Origin: Fomes fomentarius
Lineage: Eukaryota > Basidiomycota > Agaricomycetes > Polyporales > Polyporaceae
Assembly: GCA_022606135.1 (NCBI GenBank)
Contig: JABYQN010000005.1
Span: forward strand, 1,426,001-1,490,000
Direction: 5' to 3'
Length of the DNA stretch: 64,000 nucleotides
Both the position numbers and the translations under genes were made by a program. Positions 12,310-23,699 of this stretch are shown here, piece after piece; position 1 is the first letter of the stretch, and the number at the start of each line of letters is the position of its first letter. The notes beneath the pieces are model-generated. The model worked only from the letters and a program-made list of their open reading frames with translations. It ran no database searches and was not told the origin of the DNA.

Positions 12310-13579
12310 CTACAGCAGCGTGCCAAATAGCGCAAGAGCTGTTGCGCCCCACACAGACGCGGCGAACACGCCCGTCATGCTCGGTCGCGATAGCGACAGC
12401 GCACCGCTGACCTGCGCCCCGGTGAGGTTCGACGGCTGCGAGCTCCCATAGAGCTGGAAATTGCGGAAGTACGCGTTCACGTCGGCCGGGGGTGCCCACG
12501 AGTCGTCGCCGCCGCCGAAGAAGGTGGAGAAGTATAGACCCCCGATGTTCAGATTCGAGGAAGAGCGGTAGTACAGAGCTTGCTCATCGAGCGCTTGGAC
12601 GCTATTGTAGCTGGAGGGCGAAGAGAAAGGTCGATCAGCACTTACATGGGTGAAGGGCACGAGAAGAAGACGCACTAGAGGGTGACTTGGCCGTTTACGG
12701 TGGTTACGGGCTCGTTCAGCCGGACGAGGAGGGTCACGCGATTCCACCTTTGGAGGCATGCTCGTGAGCAGAGCAAAACGCCAAGATGCGCAAGCTGAGT
12801 ACTCACTGCCCTGGGACGAAGGCAAAGGAGTTACGATCGACGCTCGTGCCAAAGCCATCCGAGTTGCATTTGAAGTGCGTGTTCGAGCAGATATTGTTTG
12901 GCGTTGGGATGTACGTGTAGACTGTATAGTACAGTTCATTTCAGTCCATCACATCCGACATTCGTGCAGAAACAACAGCGAGTGCGAGCTTGACGAATAG
13001 AGCAGACGTACCTTCGCCCACAGCATTCTTCCTCCACATCAGACGCGTGCTGAAACAATTGCTCCCATTCGCCGCCGCACCTCCCGAGCATCCATCAGCA
13101 TCCGGACCACCTCTCAGCCCCGGGAGCTTCCCGCCCTTGACGAAATCAAAGTTGGCGTCGAAGGCGACCTCGTAGGTCACAAGCACACTCTGGAACGCTG
13201 AGCCATCCGTGGTGTTCCATAGAGAGTACAGTTGAACGCCACTCGTTTCGCTGCCAAATGCACCTTTGGGATACTTCACTTGGAGGACGGGACCAGTTGT
13301 GTTCTGCGTGGAGACAGGTGCGGGCTTGTCGGGGAATGGGTCGTCAACGAAAGCGATGTTGCCACCGCCCTGCTCAATCTTGCCCCTGCTGAGTGACCAG
13401 CCGTCGACGAGGAACTTCTGTGCGTCGGTGTTTGCGAGTGTTGCGGTGGGGAAGGGGATGGTTGTGCTTGTGGTGAGAGAGTAGATGGAGGCGAGGGTGG
13501 CCGCGTCTGCTATTTGCTGGGACCACGAGGGCGCGACAGCGGCCAGAAGGGTGAGGATGGTGAGGGAGAAGGGCAGCAT
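12310..13579 (-). CDS. Secreted polysaccharide lyase, PL14-like, probably GPI-anchored
   Basis: Predicted 351 aa from four exons (complement of 12310..12610, 12676..12747, 12807..12921, 13012..13579), phases consistent. Signal peptide MLPFSLTILTLLAAVAPSWS. The body holds the core seen in fungal PL14-type (alginate/glucuronan lyase-like) proteins: a GGKLPGL segment, then a Cys-containing CSGG stretch, CFSTRLMWR, a YTYIPTP strand, and WNRVTLLVRLNEP. The C-terminus is Ser/Thr-rich followed by a hydrophobic tail (SVWGATALALFGTLL), typical of a GPI attachment signal. Such enzymes cut uronic-acid polysaccharides by beta-elimination outside the cell (family knowledge); the actual substrate is not visible. 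First of three secreted enzymes in 8 kb, all on this strand. Confidence 0.82.
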
Positions 13580-14427
13580 GCTGAAAGAATAGAAAGGAAG
13601 AGAGGGTCGATGCGGGCCCTGCCCGGGGTATGAATGTTGTGAATGTAAGAGTCTTGGACAAGCAAGCTGTGCGCCCGCAGTTAGTTAGCGATCGGCGCGG
13701 CGCCAGAGGCAGCATTGTCGTTCTCACCACAAGTCTTTGCCTCCGTCAGTGGCTCCAACGCCTCTCCGAGTCGGGCTGGGTTCAAAGCTTGGAATACAGC
13801 AAGGAGCGAGGAAGAGGAGTGGAGACACGGCGAAAATGCACAGCCGAGCCTGTTGCAGGAGACCGTCCAAGATCCTTGGCTAACGAGCGACCTCGGATGC
13901 ACGTGCCGGATCTGCCGATCGTCAGCCTGCCTAGAACGTTGTACCCAAACTGTAGCAGCGCTATTATCGCAAACTCATCACGGTCCATTGTGTACAGCCC
14001 CAACAAGAGAAATACATTCTCTATGTAGATGCTGACTCTAACCTTACTAATCCACGATCGCTCGGCGATTGAAGCTACGAGAGAGGTCTTCTTGTATATT
14101 GCTCTCGCTGTATATAGCTGACGATTGTTCCGACTCCGAGAGCATTGCACCGGCGGGCGCCCATGTCTGAACGCGTAGGCATGTATACTTATACGTGTTA
14201 TTCAGTGTAAGTTGTTCTGGCAGAGGTGAGTTCACAACAGCTTGAACTGGTCTACTCTCATCGTTGGAAGGGTGCTCCGCTCCTCGGATGAAGCCCGACC
14301 ACGGGGAATGACTAATAGTAAGTGCCTTGCAATTTGCCGGGCTACAGGCCACTCCAACCACGGATGCTTCTTGTATATAAATCGCGGAAAAGTAGAACTC
14401 TGCCGCACACACTTCACCAGCTTTACA
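13580..14427. other. Divergent promoter region
   Basis: 848 nt between the head-to-head starts of the PL14-like lyase and the MDR oxidoreductase. No gene recognised; it should carry both promoters. Confidence 0.5.
14374..14381 (+). promoter_or_regulatory. TATA box of the MDR oxidoreductase
   Basis: Perfect TATATAAA 47 nt before the ATG at 14428. The short spacing implies a short 5' UTR. It suggests an inducible promoter (inference). Confidence 0.55.
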
Positions 14428-15774
14428 ATGCCTCAGCAACAGACTCTCCTACTTTCTGCACCCTCTGGGGAGTACACGGTCCACACGACCGATTCCATCC
14501 CGACACCCTCCTCCGGCCAGGTTCTCGTCAAGGTCGTCGTGGCCGCGTTAAACCCAGCCGACTGGAAAATCAATAAGTTCAACATGTACAAGGACTACTA
14601 CCCGCTCACCCTCGGGATGGAGGGCGCGGGTATTGTCGAGGACATCGCCAGCGACGTCAAGTCGTTCAACAAGGGCGACCGCATGTGAGTATCATCAAGA
14701 TTGCGATGTGTGTGGGACAGAATATCTGGCTCATTGTATCCTGAACAAACCAGTGTTTTCCAAGCGTATATCGACGATACCGCGCTTGAAGGCACGTTCA
14801 GACGGTACTTAGCCATACCGGCATATCTCGCTGCAAAGGTCCGCGAACTCCCGTGATCAGTATTGGAACAGCACTGATCGAGGTTCTTTGGTCGGGTAAA
14901 TTAGATCCCAGACAATCTCTCCTTCGAGCAGGGAGCGACCCTGCCTATCGAACTTGGAACGATCGCACTTCCCCTCTACAGTGCCAAACCCGAGGTCGGG
15001 TCCCTTGGACTTTCTCCTCCCTGGGAAGCCGAAGGACGCGGCAAGTACGCCGGAAAGTCCGCGTTCGTACCTGGAGGCGCAAGCCAGGTCGGTTTATTCG
15101 GTAAGGCCCATTGGACCCTGTTCGCGACTTGAAGTTCGAGGTACAGAAGACTGACTGGCCCTGTTTGATCATAGCCCTCCAATTCTTGAAACTCTCGGGT
15201 TTCGGCCCGATCATCGCCACCGCGTCTGCACACAACTTCGAGCTCGTCAAGGCGTACGGCGCGACGCACGTCATCGACCGCAAGCTCCCGACCGCGGACG
15301 TCGTCAAGCAGGTCACCGCGATCGCAGGCGGCGGTGGGGTAGACCTGGTGTACGACGCCATCAGCACAGAAGATACGCTCGCGCTCTCCGAGGCGGTTGC
15401 CCGACCCGGATCCCAGCTGGTGTGCGTCACCCCGCCGTTGGGAGAGTTCGTCGCGAAGCTCGCGGCGGACAAGCGTCTGCAGGTGGCCGTGGCGCAGGGC
15501 TCGATGTCGATCGAGAAGAACCGCGGCGGAATCGACGGCCTGTTGGAGAAGCTGCCACAGCTTCTTCAGGACGGGCTGCTCAAGGTGAGCATACTTTTGG
15601 TCAACCTGTCGCACGGCCGTAGCATGGGATCGTCGCGCTGACTGCGTGTTCTAGCCCACATCGTTCGAGGTCGTTCCCGGAGGGCTCAATGGTGTGGAGA
15701 GTGGCCTGAATAGGCTCGAGAAAGACCAGGTCAGCGGCGTGAAGCTGGTTGTGCGTCTGGATGACACCCAGTAG
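14428..15774 (+). CDS. Medium-chain dehydrogenase/reductase, quinone or enoyl reductase type
   Basis: Predicted 355 aa from five exons (14428..14684, 14754..14838, 14905..15100, 15175..15584, 15655..15774), phases consistent. The N-terminal GroES-like domain includes ALNPADWKINKF and LGMEGAGIVEDI; the middle has a Rossmann nucleotide site, VPGGASQVGLFALQFLKLSG, then YGATHVIDR. No catalytic-zinc Cys/His pattern is visible, which fits zinc-less NADPH-dependent quinone oxidoreductases and trans-enoyl reductases (ToxD-like). Likely a cytosolic redox enzyme; the substrate is unknown, and no polyketide synthase lies nearby to suggest a role in secondary metabolism. The donor of intron 2 (GTCCGC at 14839) is weak but restores the conserved AAK-IPDNLSFEQ junction. 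Confidence 0.85.
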
Positions 15775-15899
15775 TTATGCGAACTCCGGTCTCGGAGCGT
15801 GGGCTCAAGAGATCTCTGGATGGAAAATCATTGTAAAGTTCATGCGTACGTTACATATGTGGTAAAGATATGCCAGTGTCTGTTGTCTATCATCCTCTC

Positions 15900-18023
15900 T
15901 CAAAGACCAACAGCCGTCCTGAGCTTAGCGAAGTTGGGCGTTCCAAGACCGGTGACCTAGACGAACCGCAAACCAGTCAGCACGAGTACATCTTCACGCC
16001 CCACACCCGTACTAGTGGTACTCACCGGGTCCCAACCAGCTCGCGCAGGGAAACCGTTCGTGTTGCAGCCAGGGTTGCTTCCAGTCGTGATATCGTTCAG
16101 CGCCGACGCACCAGTCGAGTACAGGAACGGGTTCAAGAATCCGAGTGGGGGCTTGCCTACCGCCGCGAGCTCGTCGTTGAGCAGCGAGATCACGCTAGCG
16201 AAGATCGGCGACGAGCACGACGTGCCCCCGACCAGTCCGAACTGGCCGCCGTCCACGATCTCGACGTTGTCGCCCTGCGCGGCGATGTCGGGGAACGCAC
16301 GGCCCCCGGTGACGAACTTGCCGCTGTTGGTGGTGCCTAGCGCGTTCAAGTACGCAGTGACGGCGGCGTCTTGGAAGGATGGACGCGTGAAGAGGGCGGA
16401 GAAGCCGCCGGAGGAGAAGGATGCCGAGGTCTCGGTGATGCCAGTAGTCGCGCCCACGGAGGTCAGGCTACACATCGTAGCGTTAGTGTTGGAAAGAGCG
16501 TGTGAGATAGATCGAGGAAGTCTTACAAGGGGCAACCAGAGGGGAAGGTCGGGATGAAGGTGGTGCAGCGCTGGCTCTGCGACCCCGAGACACCACCGTC
16601 ACCGGATGCGAAGAGAATGGAGACACCACGGGCACCGAGCTGTGCGTAAGCATTGCACAGTTGGCTATGAGGCACACGATGTCAGCAACGTTTAAGAAGG
16701 CCCGCAGCCGAGGTACTCACTTGGCGAGGGAGAGGGGGATACCAGGCTCGTTGAAACCGTAGCTCGTAGTCAAAACCTGAGGTGGGGCACTCTGACCAAT
16801 GAGGTTGTTAATAATGTCGATGAACCCGTCCAGGCCATCCTGGTTGTTATCACCGACGGAGATAAAGGTGGTCGGGACGCCGGTCGCAACACCGACGGTG
16901 TATTGGATGTCGAGGTTCTACGACACTATTAGCTCTGATGCCCTTCAAGACAGATATGGATGTGACATACAGCCTCAATACCAGCCTGGTTGGCTCCCTG
17001 AGGATTGGCCCCCCCGTCAAGAGTCTGGAGAGCGAAGGTCGTGGTCTGCGCGATGTCGGGACGGAGACGAGCAAGGAAAGTCTACGAGTGGACCTACGAT
17101 GAGCACGAGTATCATACTGAGACAGGGATATGCACATACCCTGAGATCCGCTGTCTGCGCGAATTGATCAATGAAACCGCTGACACCCAGCTTGTTGCTA
17201 CTTTGGGTAGCCGGTGCAGTCGGGATACCGTAGAGCGCCTGCAAGCACGCAGGGGTGACGGTCGACGCGCACGACGCGGGCACGGCGTCCGTAGTCAAGT
17301 TGGTCGCAGGTTGGACCTTCGGGGGCACGCGGAACTCCGGCTTAGAGAACGACTGCGCAAAGCTAGAAGAATACCACCTCGATCAGCCTTTACACTCGGG
17401 AGTTATTCATACAAGGGAACAGTGCATACACGGTGGTGGGATGCACGAGATCAAGGTGACCCTTGAGGTCGGCGGGGATCGAGTAGGCAAGCGTCCGGAT
17501 TATCGTCTTCCCGGAAGAAGTGTCGACGAATTCCTTGAAGTCCGCGTCCAATAGCTCGTTGGCCTTGCTGACAGGAACCGAGAAGCTCAGCCAGTCGCCG
17601 AAGGGCGATGCCTTGGTAGCCTGGATGTCGTTCTCCTTGAGCCAAGCCTCGACAGCTTCTATTGACTCCGGTTTCGGTGTCACGAAGGCCCCAACCTGAA
17701 GATCCGGAACTTTATTAGCATTCTCGAAGATGCGGCAAATGAAGCAGGCGGAGATAACACCGTACCTCTTCCTTGCTCAGATGCTGGCCGTAGAGCGCGT
17801 TGCCAGGAGTGCTAACGTCCATGAGGGCCTTCTGCAGACCCTCAATGTCGCTCTGTACGAGCGCAATGCGCAGGTTGAGCATGGAGTCTGGTGACGCGGA
17901 GGCCTTCTGCGCGAACGCCTCGGGGACGTTCTCGCGGGTCTCATGCACCGCCATGCTACGCGCGACGGGTTTGCCGTAAGCCACGACGGCGAGGCATGCT
18001 ACAAGGAGAGCGGAGGAAAGCAT
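15900..18023 (-). CDS. Sedolisin-family serine protease (tripeptidyl-peptidase type)
   Basis: Predicted 559 aa from eight exons (complement of 15900..15956, 16026..16467, 16527..16664, 16721..16917, 16971..17081, 17140..17352, 17432..17695, 17766..18023), phases consistent. Signal peptide (residues 1 to about 17), then a pro-kumamolisin propeptide, then the S53 catalytic domain. The Ser-Glu-Asp triad is present: Glu281 and Asp285 in GIEANLDIQY, Ser477 in GGTSCSSP. The oxyanion Asp370 lies in FASGDGGV and the calcium-site Asp in GWDPVTGLGTP near the end. Such enzymes are secreted, activate themselves at acid pH and clip peptides outside the cell (family knowledge). All key residues are intact. 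It lies tail to tail with the MDR gene (125 nt). Confidence 0.93.
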
Positions 18024-19151
18024 GGCGAGTCGACAACGAGAGGCCAAGGCGACTGGGGGCTGAACCACTCGTAAGGAATCTTGGTCGAATCCATACAGGC
18101 TTTATAGTATTTTGGTCGACGGAAGAAGTTGATAAAGCTTCGCAACAACGTGGTCAGACGGTCTTGCGATAGCGCAGCGCTCACATGGAAGTGATGGCGG
18201 AACCACAGCAGTGAGGGAACATGCGGATTGCTTGCCCCTGCATTCGAGAATCGTGTCGCAGATGACGGGCCATTTGTCGGGGTTACCTGCGAAGGCAAAC
18301 AGATCCCGCAGTACAGTTTATGATGCCATAGTTCAATGCAAGTATAGCGATGGAGGGAAAGCGGTTCCCATCCTGTCGACGGTGTGAGAAAGGCTGCACG
18401 CGGTGGCGAGAGAACGGAGATGGCGCGTTGCCGTGCCTGTGAAAGATGCTTATGGAGAAGAGCCGCAAATTGGTCAACAGGCCAACACGATAGGACTGAA
18501 ACCGACACCTTCCGGACGCATGATTCACTGTCTGGTTGGAGGCTGTCGACCAACATCGATGGAGGATCCGTCACAAGACTTACTTATCGCGTGAGCGAGA
18601 CGGTAGAAGCAGAATCGTGAGAGGGCTGCTATACATAATGACAAAAGAAGGTCGCGGCAGTCATCGAAGCTCTCCTGAACAAGAGGCGATGGATAGCACC
18701 AGGCGGATGGTGCACCTGCAATACCTCCTCGCTGCTGATGGGTGCCGGTGATCCAGTTCAACGTCGGCTATTCGTAGTGTTATCTGAGTCGGGTCGACGT
18801 GCTCGTTGCGCACAGTGGCGGCATCTGCCAGCTGCCGATATGCTCGCCCACGTTGACCAGGGAAGACGAAGGGTGTACGGGCGGCAGGGGGTGACAGATA
18901 AGCACTGAGTACTGAGGTCCGCGATAGAGGAGGACTCGGTCTTTGCGGATGCGGCGGAGCGAGGATGCTGTTGCGCAGCGTTGCACATCGCAACATCGGC
19001 AATCACCGGCAGTCCGGATTTAGCAGGCCTTCAAGAAGAGACTCTTGCATTCCATCGTCGACGGACTATCTGTTCAGAACTGCCAAATACCACGGATAAC
19101 CCGATAGATTATGTACACAGCAATCCCAGTGAAGAGCAAGGCAAAAGAACT
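18024..19151. other. Intergenic
   Basis: No gene recognised. The part near 18024-18110 is the sedolisin promoter; the far end holds the 3' UTR of the lipase. Overlapping minus-strand frames at 18525-19006 show no family sequence. Confidence 0.5.
18101..18106 (-). promoter_or_regulatory. Putative TATA box of the sedolisin gene
   Basis: TATAAA on the minus strand, about 78 nt upstream of the ATG at 18023. Confidence 0.45.
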
Positions 19152-20254
19152 TCAGAGGGGGCAGAACCTGTTGGACATCGAAATGTTCGCAAAGTACGGC
19201 CCCCTGTGGTTGTCCACGCTCAGATCGAGCAGGCTCTTGCCCGACGAGCAGTTCTCGTTCTCCTGACCCGGGCAACGGAATGCGGTCGCGATGTTGCCGC
19301 TCTCGTCCACAGCAGTGATGTGGATCTCGTTGCTCGGTTGCTGGAAGTCGAGGAATTGCGGCGGAACGCGGGGAACAGGGTCATCCTGATTCGTAACGAA
19401 CGTGAACGATGAGCCAAGCTGTGCGATGAAACATTAATTGTCACTTCACAAGAGCACAAGGCGTAGAATAGGGCTACGCACAGTTGAGTCGACAAGGTCT
19501 GCCCAGGCCTTGTTGCCAACTCGAGGCAAGCCGAAGACTGTTGTTGTGACTGCGACACTCGGATCGAGCTTCATCCTGAGCATCATTCCGTCGATGCTGG
19601 CAATCGCTGCGCCGAGACTGTGTCCCGTCACAAGCACCGACTTGGAGCCAGTGGACTCCAGAGCAGCAGACACCGTGGAGAAAACGATGTCAGCCGTCCT
19701 AGCCTGCGTGTCCATGAAACCATCATGCATCTTCACATCCTCTACAAGTCGACAAATCGCACTGATCAGCACATACGTCATCCAACGCGCGACGCAACCC
19801 TCCGCTTACCTCCCGCAGCGGGAAGGATCTTCCTGTCTGGGTCAACTTGCAGGAACTTGAGGTCGTTGAGGTCCGAAAGGAGGTTCTTCGGATTCGTGCC
19901 TTGGTGCGCGACAACGATCGTGTTCGCGTCCACGTCGTGCGCGACGAAGAAGTTCGGGATCAGGGCGTCATCTCCGCCTGCCGCGAGGATCTTCACGTTC
20001 CCGAGCGCGTCACATGGCCCGCCGCAGGAGAGATTCTGGACGACAGGCGACGAGCAGTACGCCGCGCGGGTAAACTGTGCCGGTCGGACGAGCTCGCCCG
20101 TGATATCCTCCTGTGGGACCTCGACGAGGTCCTCGTCGGACGTCTCGCCCGAGAAGTTGAGGTTGATGTCCCCGAGATCAAACGGTGCCGGTGTCGGCGC
20201 CGCCGCTGCGAGCCTCAAGGCTGCGAAAAGGAAGATGATGGAGAAGGAGCGCAT
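19152..20254 (-). CDS. Secreted class 3 lipase
   Basis: Predicted 323 aa from three exons (complement of 19152..19418, 19482..19741, 19810..20254), phases consistent. Signal peptide at the N-terminus (hydrophobic stretch then AAAAPTP). Alpha/beta-hydrolase of the fungal lipase class 3 type: nucleophile Ser190 in VTGHSLGAA, the oxyanion-loop region VVAHQGTNP, the acid Asp in NQDDPVPRVPP, and His in VDNHRGPYF near the end. Six or more Cys after the signal peptide fit disulfide-bonded secreted lipases or feruloyl-esterase-like relatives. Likely hydrolyses acylglycerols or related esters outside the cell; exact substrate not deducible. Third secreted enzyme in this stretch. Confidence 0.9.
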
Positions 20255-21610
20255 GCTGATTGATGTCCTTAGAGACGGGATGTGGGCAGTACGAGACGTC
20301 GGAGTGTCGTGACGGTGATCAACGGATGGGCTCGTAAGAGAAAGGGCCCGCCGGGGGAAGATGAAGCAAAGGCCAACCGGGGCCTACAGCAAGTGAAGAA
20401 CAGAAATAACAGTCGGGCTCAGACGCTAGAATCAGGAAATGGCGGGGGGCAGACAGAGCGGGGTGATCTGTACGCCAGGCTTATAAAGTATGTCTGGCAT
20501 CGCATCGCATCAGCCGTGCCAAGGCTAGAGATTGAGGGACGCATGCGCGCATCAGCGGGTTTGCTAGGAGACTGTCTGAAACTGCCCAGGAGAAGGCAGC
20601 GATGCATGTGTGATTCGCCGTCGTCGACTCGTCGTCGTCAGGTCGCCCCCGGGACGCCCGTAGGTGGATCAGCCAAGGTCAGGCAGCAAGGGCGTGCAAG
20701 ACCATAGTTTCGAAAATTGCCAGAATGAGATGGTGCAACACAGCATACCATCAACGCGATGTCGTGGTCGCTGGGAGAATAGTTGTTGCCTTGATGGTGA
20801 GTTGTGACTGGACGAGGCGCTGCTGAGAGACTCGGCAGGACTCGGCCCGGATCACCGGATCTACATCGCGGGCGCTTCGCCTACTTGTGGCGTACACACA
20901 ATCCTTGATCTCGATCTTTGACTCAAAGGCAGATCGAGACACTCCGAAGAGAGTGCGACGCAAGTACTCCACGCTGACTCGATACGCCAAGAACGTAGTG
21001 TATTAACTATAGGGGGATCTCTCAAGTAGTTCCAGGTAGACACTGATAGCGAAACGAAGGTCACCTAGCATGGGTTTCGTCGAACGCAGAGTCGCAGACT
21101 CCCGTTCACACACTTATGAAGTATAGAGAAAAGACGTCCCATCACGAATAGTATCAGTAGCAACTCATGCAAAGTGGGGACCTGGAGGTGGCATACGTAA
21201 CTCCGCCGTTCCATGCTCGACGAAGAAGATGGGGGCCGAGTGCTACTGACATGATGTAATAGAAGTACATAGGTATGTACTATGAGTGCCACCACCCGAG
21301 TCCAGTGTCTGAGTCCCCCAATCCGTCCCAAGGAGAAACCATGGTCGCTCGACTACGTAAATTGCTCGGTTCCTCTCCCATATGTTTCATTTGTCGCAGA
21401 AAGTGTCTGCCTCGTTTTTCTATCCTCAGGAAAGGCCCGGGTAACCCAAAAAAAAAACGGTTACAAGTATATGCCCGGTAAACAAACGGGACGCCAGGCG
21501 GTCAGTCTCCTGTTGAATACTGCTGCCTGTCTTTGGAAGCGGTCGCCATGACTCTACCATCTGAGGACAGCGCGCAAGTGCAATCACTAGTTCAGAGCGT
21601 CCCTTAGCAC
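20255..21610. other. Intergenic
   Basis: No gene recognised. The part next to 20254 is the lipase promoter (a TTATAA lies near 20480). A short A-run occurs near 21450. Confidence 0.5.
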
Positions 21611-22950
21611 CTAGGAAGCAAAAGAGATGAGATGACTGGACTGAAGCTTAAGCTCATTTGTAATGCTAACCAGCGACCTACCTGGATGGCTTTCGACTCT
21701 CATCATCTCTCGTTCACTGAACGTTGTATTTGGGAAGAGAGGCCTAATGCTCTCGACCCAATGTTGCGGTCTGTTCTTTCTCAGTCCGTGCACGATGAAT
21801 GTAACTTTCCACAGTGTGCGGTGTGCGTTGAAAAGCACACTTTTCTTGTACTGACAATTTAGACCGGCATTACGGATGGACCGGACCCCAAGCTTCCGAT
21901 CCGGTACAGCTTTGGTGTGTCTGCGATGGCGTTTCTGAACCTCTTCTACATTGAGAGAAAGCACGGCGGCACGAGAAGGTAAGCGCAGAGAACGCATAAC
22001 GTGAACAGGGTTCCCCATCATGATGCAATTCTTCACTCTAAGGGTGCGAAGAGCCGACAGTCTGCGGAGTTCGGTGTGGACTTTGCAAAGGGCTATAAGA
22101 TGTTCTCATGAGCGTCATGACATGGTACCAGAACTTCCGTGCCCACCTGTGTCATCATCCATGCGCTTACGTGACTCGTACCCAAATTCGAACGTCAACT
22201 CTTCTATTGTCGAACCTCCCAGTGACAGAAGCAGTCTGCGAGCATTATCGTCCACTCCCGGTCCAAACTGGGCGAAAGTTAATACAATTGCGATTCTACG
22301 GTGCGCCTTGTGTGTCCGGGCACACTCACCACGAGGGTGCGTAAAGCTACTTGATGTCGTGTGTGTGCCTTGAGTATAAAGTCCATATCAACGGTCTTCG
22401 TCGTGAAGGAGATCCCAGTGCATCTGAGACGATGCAAACGAGTCGAGAAGCACCTGATCAACCGGGCAAATTCGGCACAGGACGCAAACTCCAAAGGGCC
22501 TATGCGTAAATCTTCCACAACAGAGTACAGCCTCAGGAGGACTAGGTGAATAGGTGGGAAACTCAGGAATGCCGAGTCTTGCTTGAGAGTGGACAAGTGC
22601 AGATGTCGCAAGTTCGGCATGTCTTTGATCAAGCACATCGCGCTTGATAGTACGGGGATAACGGATGTCGAGGTGCTGGGAGTAATGGAGATGGCCCTGA
22701 CGAAAGGTCGCAGGAACGCATAGTGTTCGAGGTACGTGCGCAGCTTTTCACATTGGTCTCGGGTGTGGAGATGAATTGTGCTGATAAGCCGTGCACGACT
22801 TCGCGGAAGCAGACAGCGATTGGTGACGCACAGGGTCAGGAGAGATGGTACGTCGTCGATGAGATCGACCACCTCCTCGATGACCTCTAGGGGAACGATA
22901 GGCGATGGACAGGGTAGCAGGGGTACGGAGAAGCAGGACGAAGAGAGCAT
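21611..22950 (-). CDS. F-box/LRR-like protein
   Basis: Predicted 399 aa from three exons (complement of 21611..22092, 22171..22267, 22330..22950), phases consistent. The N-terminal part, PSPIVPLEVIEEVVDLIDD followed by RSRARLISTIHLHTRDQCEK, matches the layout of Agaricomycete F-box proteins. The rest is leucine-rich, and the last exon ends with the usual WVESIRPLFPNT-type C-terminus. I chose the ATG at 22950 because it sits about 15 residues before the F-box; a longer in-frame start at 23133 is possible. The middle of exon 3 (around 21850-22000) fits the family poorly, so one more intron may be hidden there. Role: presumed SCF ubiquitin ligase adaptor; target unknown. Confidence 0.6.
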
Positions 22951-23699
22951 GTCCGAGCTTCCAGCAGATCGTCGGCAAGTTGAGGTTGCGTGCGTGGAGG
23001 CTCTCCTCCTTGTTTGCACGGCAAGAGCCTTGCAGCTGCGACCGTGTCGAGAGCAAGGCGCAGAGATGATTGGTGCGGTGGAAGACACGACAGCAAGGTG
23101 AATGCTGTAAGGGATGGTTTTGGGGTCACGCATTGAATCACACTACCTAACTCTTAGCAGTGCAGGCGCATCCGTACGTAGGCACGTCCGAGTCTCGTGA
23201 CACACACGGAGACTGGATAATTTGGGCGTTCCACAGGATATCCGTAGTAGCTGGTTAGACAATGTGGCAGCATGGATAGGAAGCTGGTACAAACATGTAC
23301 ACGAGGAGGACATATCTCCATTGGCTGAGAAACGAAGGATCGTTTCGAGTGGGCTGATCGAAGACCTGCTACTTAAGACGGTAAGAAGATGAGTTGGAAT
23401 TCGGAACACGAAGTTCTGGGATCCCCCATAGTGCTATGGTGGCACACGTGACGACCTATTATTGGGCACCTCATCTGCACCTCATCATATAATACAGCAA
23501 AAAGCACAGCAGCACATGGAAAGAGGGCAGCACAAGTACAAAGGACGAGTACAGAGAGCAATACGTTATCAACACCGACACAATCCCAGATCAGGATACC
23601 GACATGGACAGCAAGGATCTTGCATGAAGAAAAAACGTGACTGGCATGACAAGTCGTGACACCTCCCCAAAACATGGCAGCAGCGAGCAAGCTTACCGC
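22951..23699. other. Intergenic
   Basis: No gene recognised. It should hold the promoter of the F-box gene and the 3' UTR of the next gene. The minus-strand frame at 23373-23690 is hydrophobic and Cys-rich, without family sequence. Confidence 0.45.

Noticed and set aside
14428..15774. Secondary-metabolism cluster around the MDR enzyme
   Set aside because: ToxD-like reductases can sit in polyketide clusters, but no synthase, tailoring gene or regulator lies next to it.
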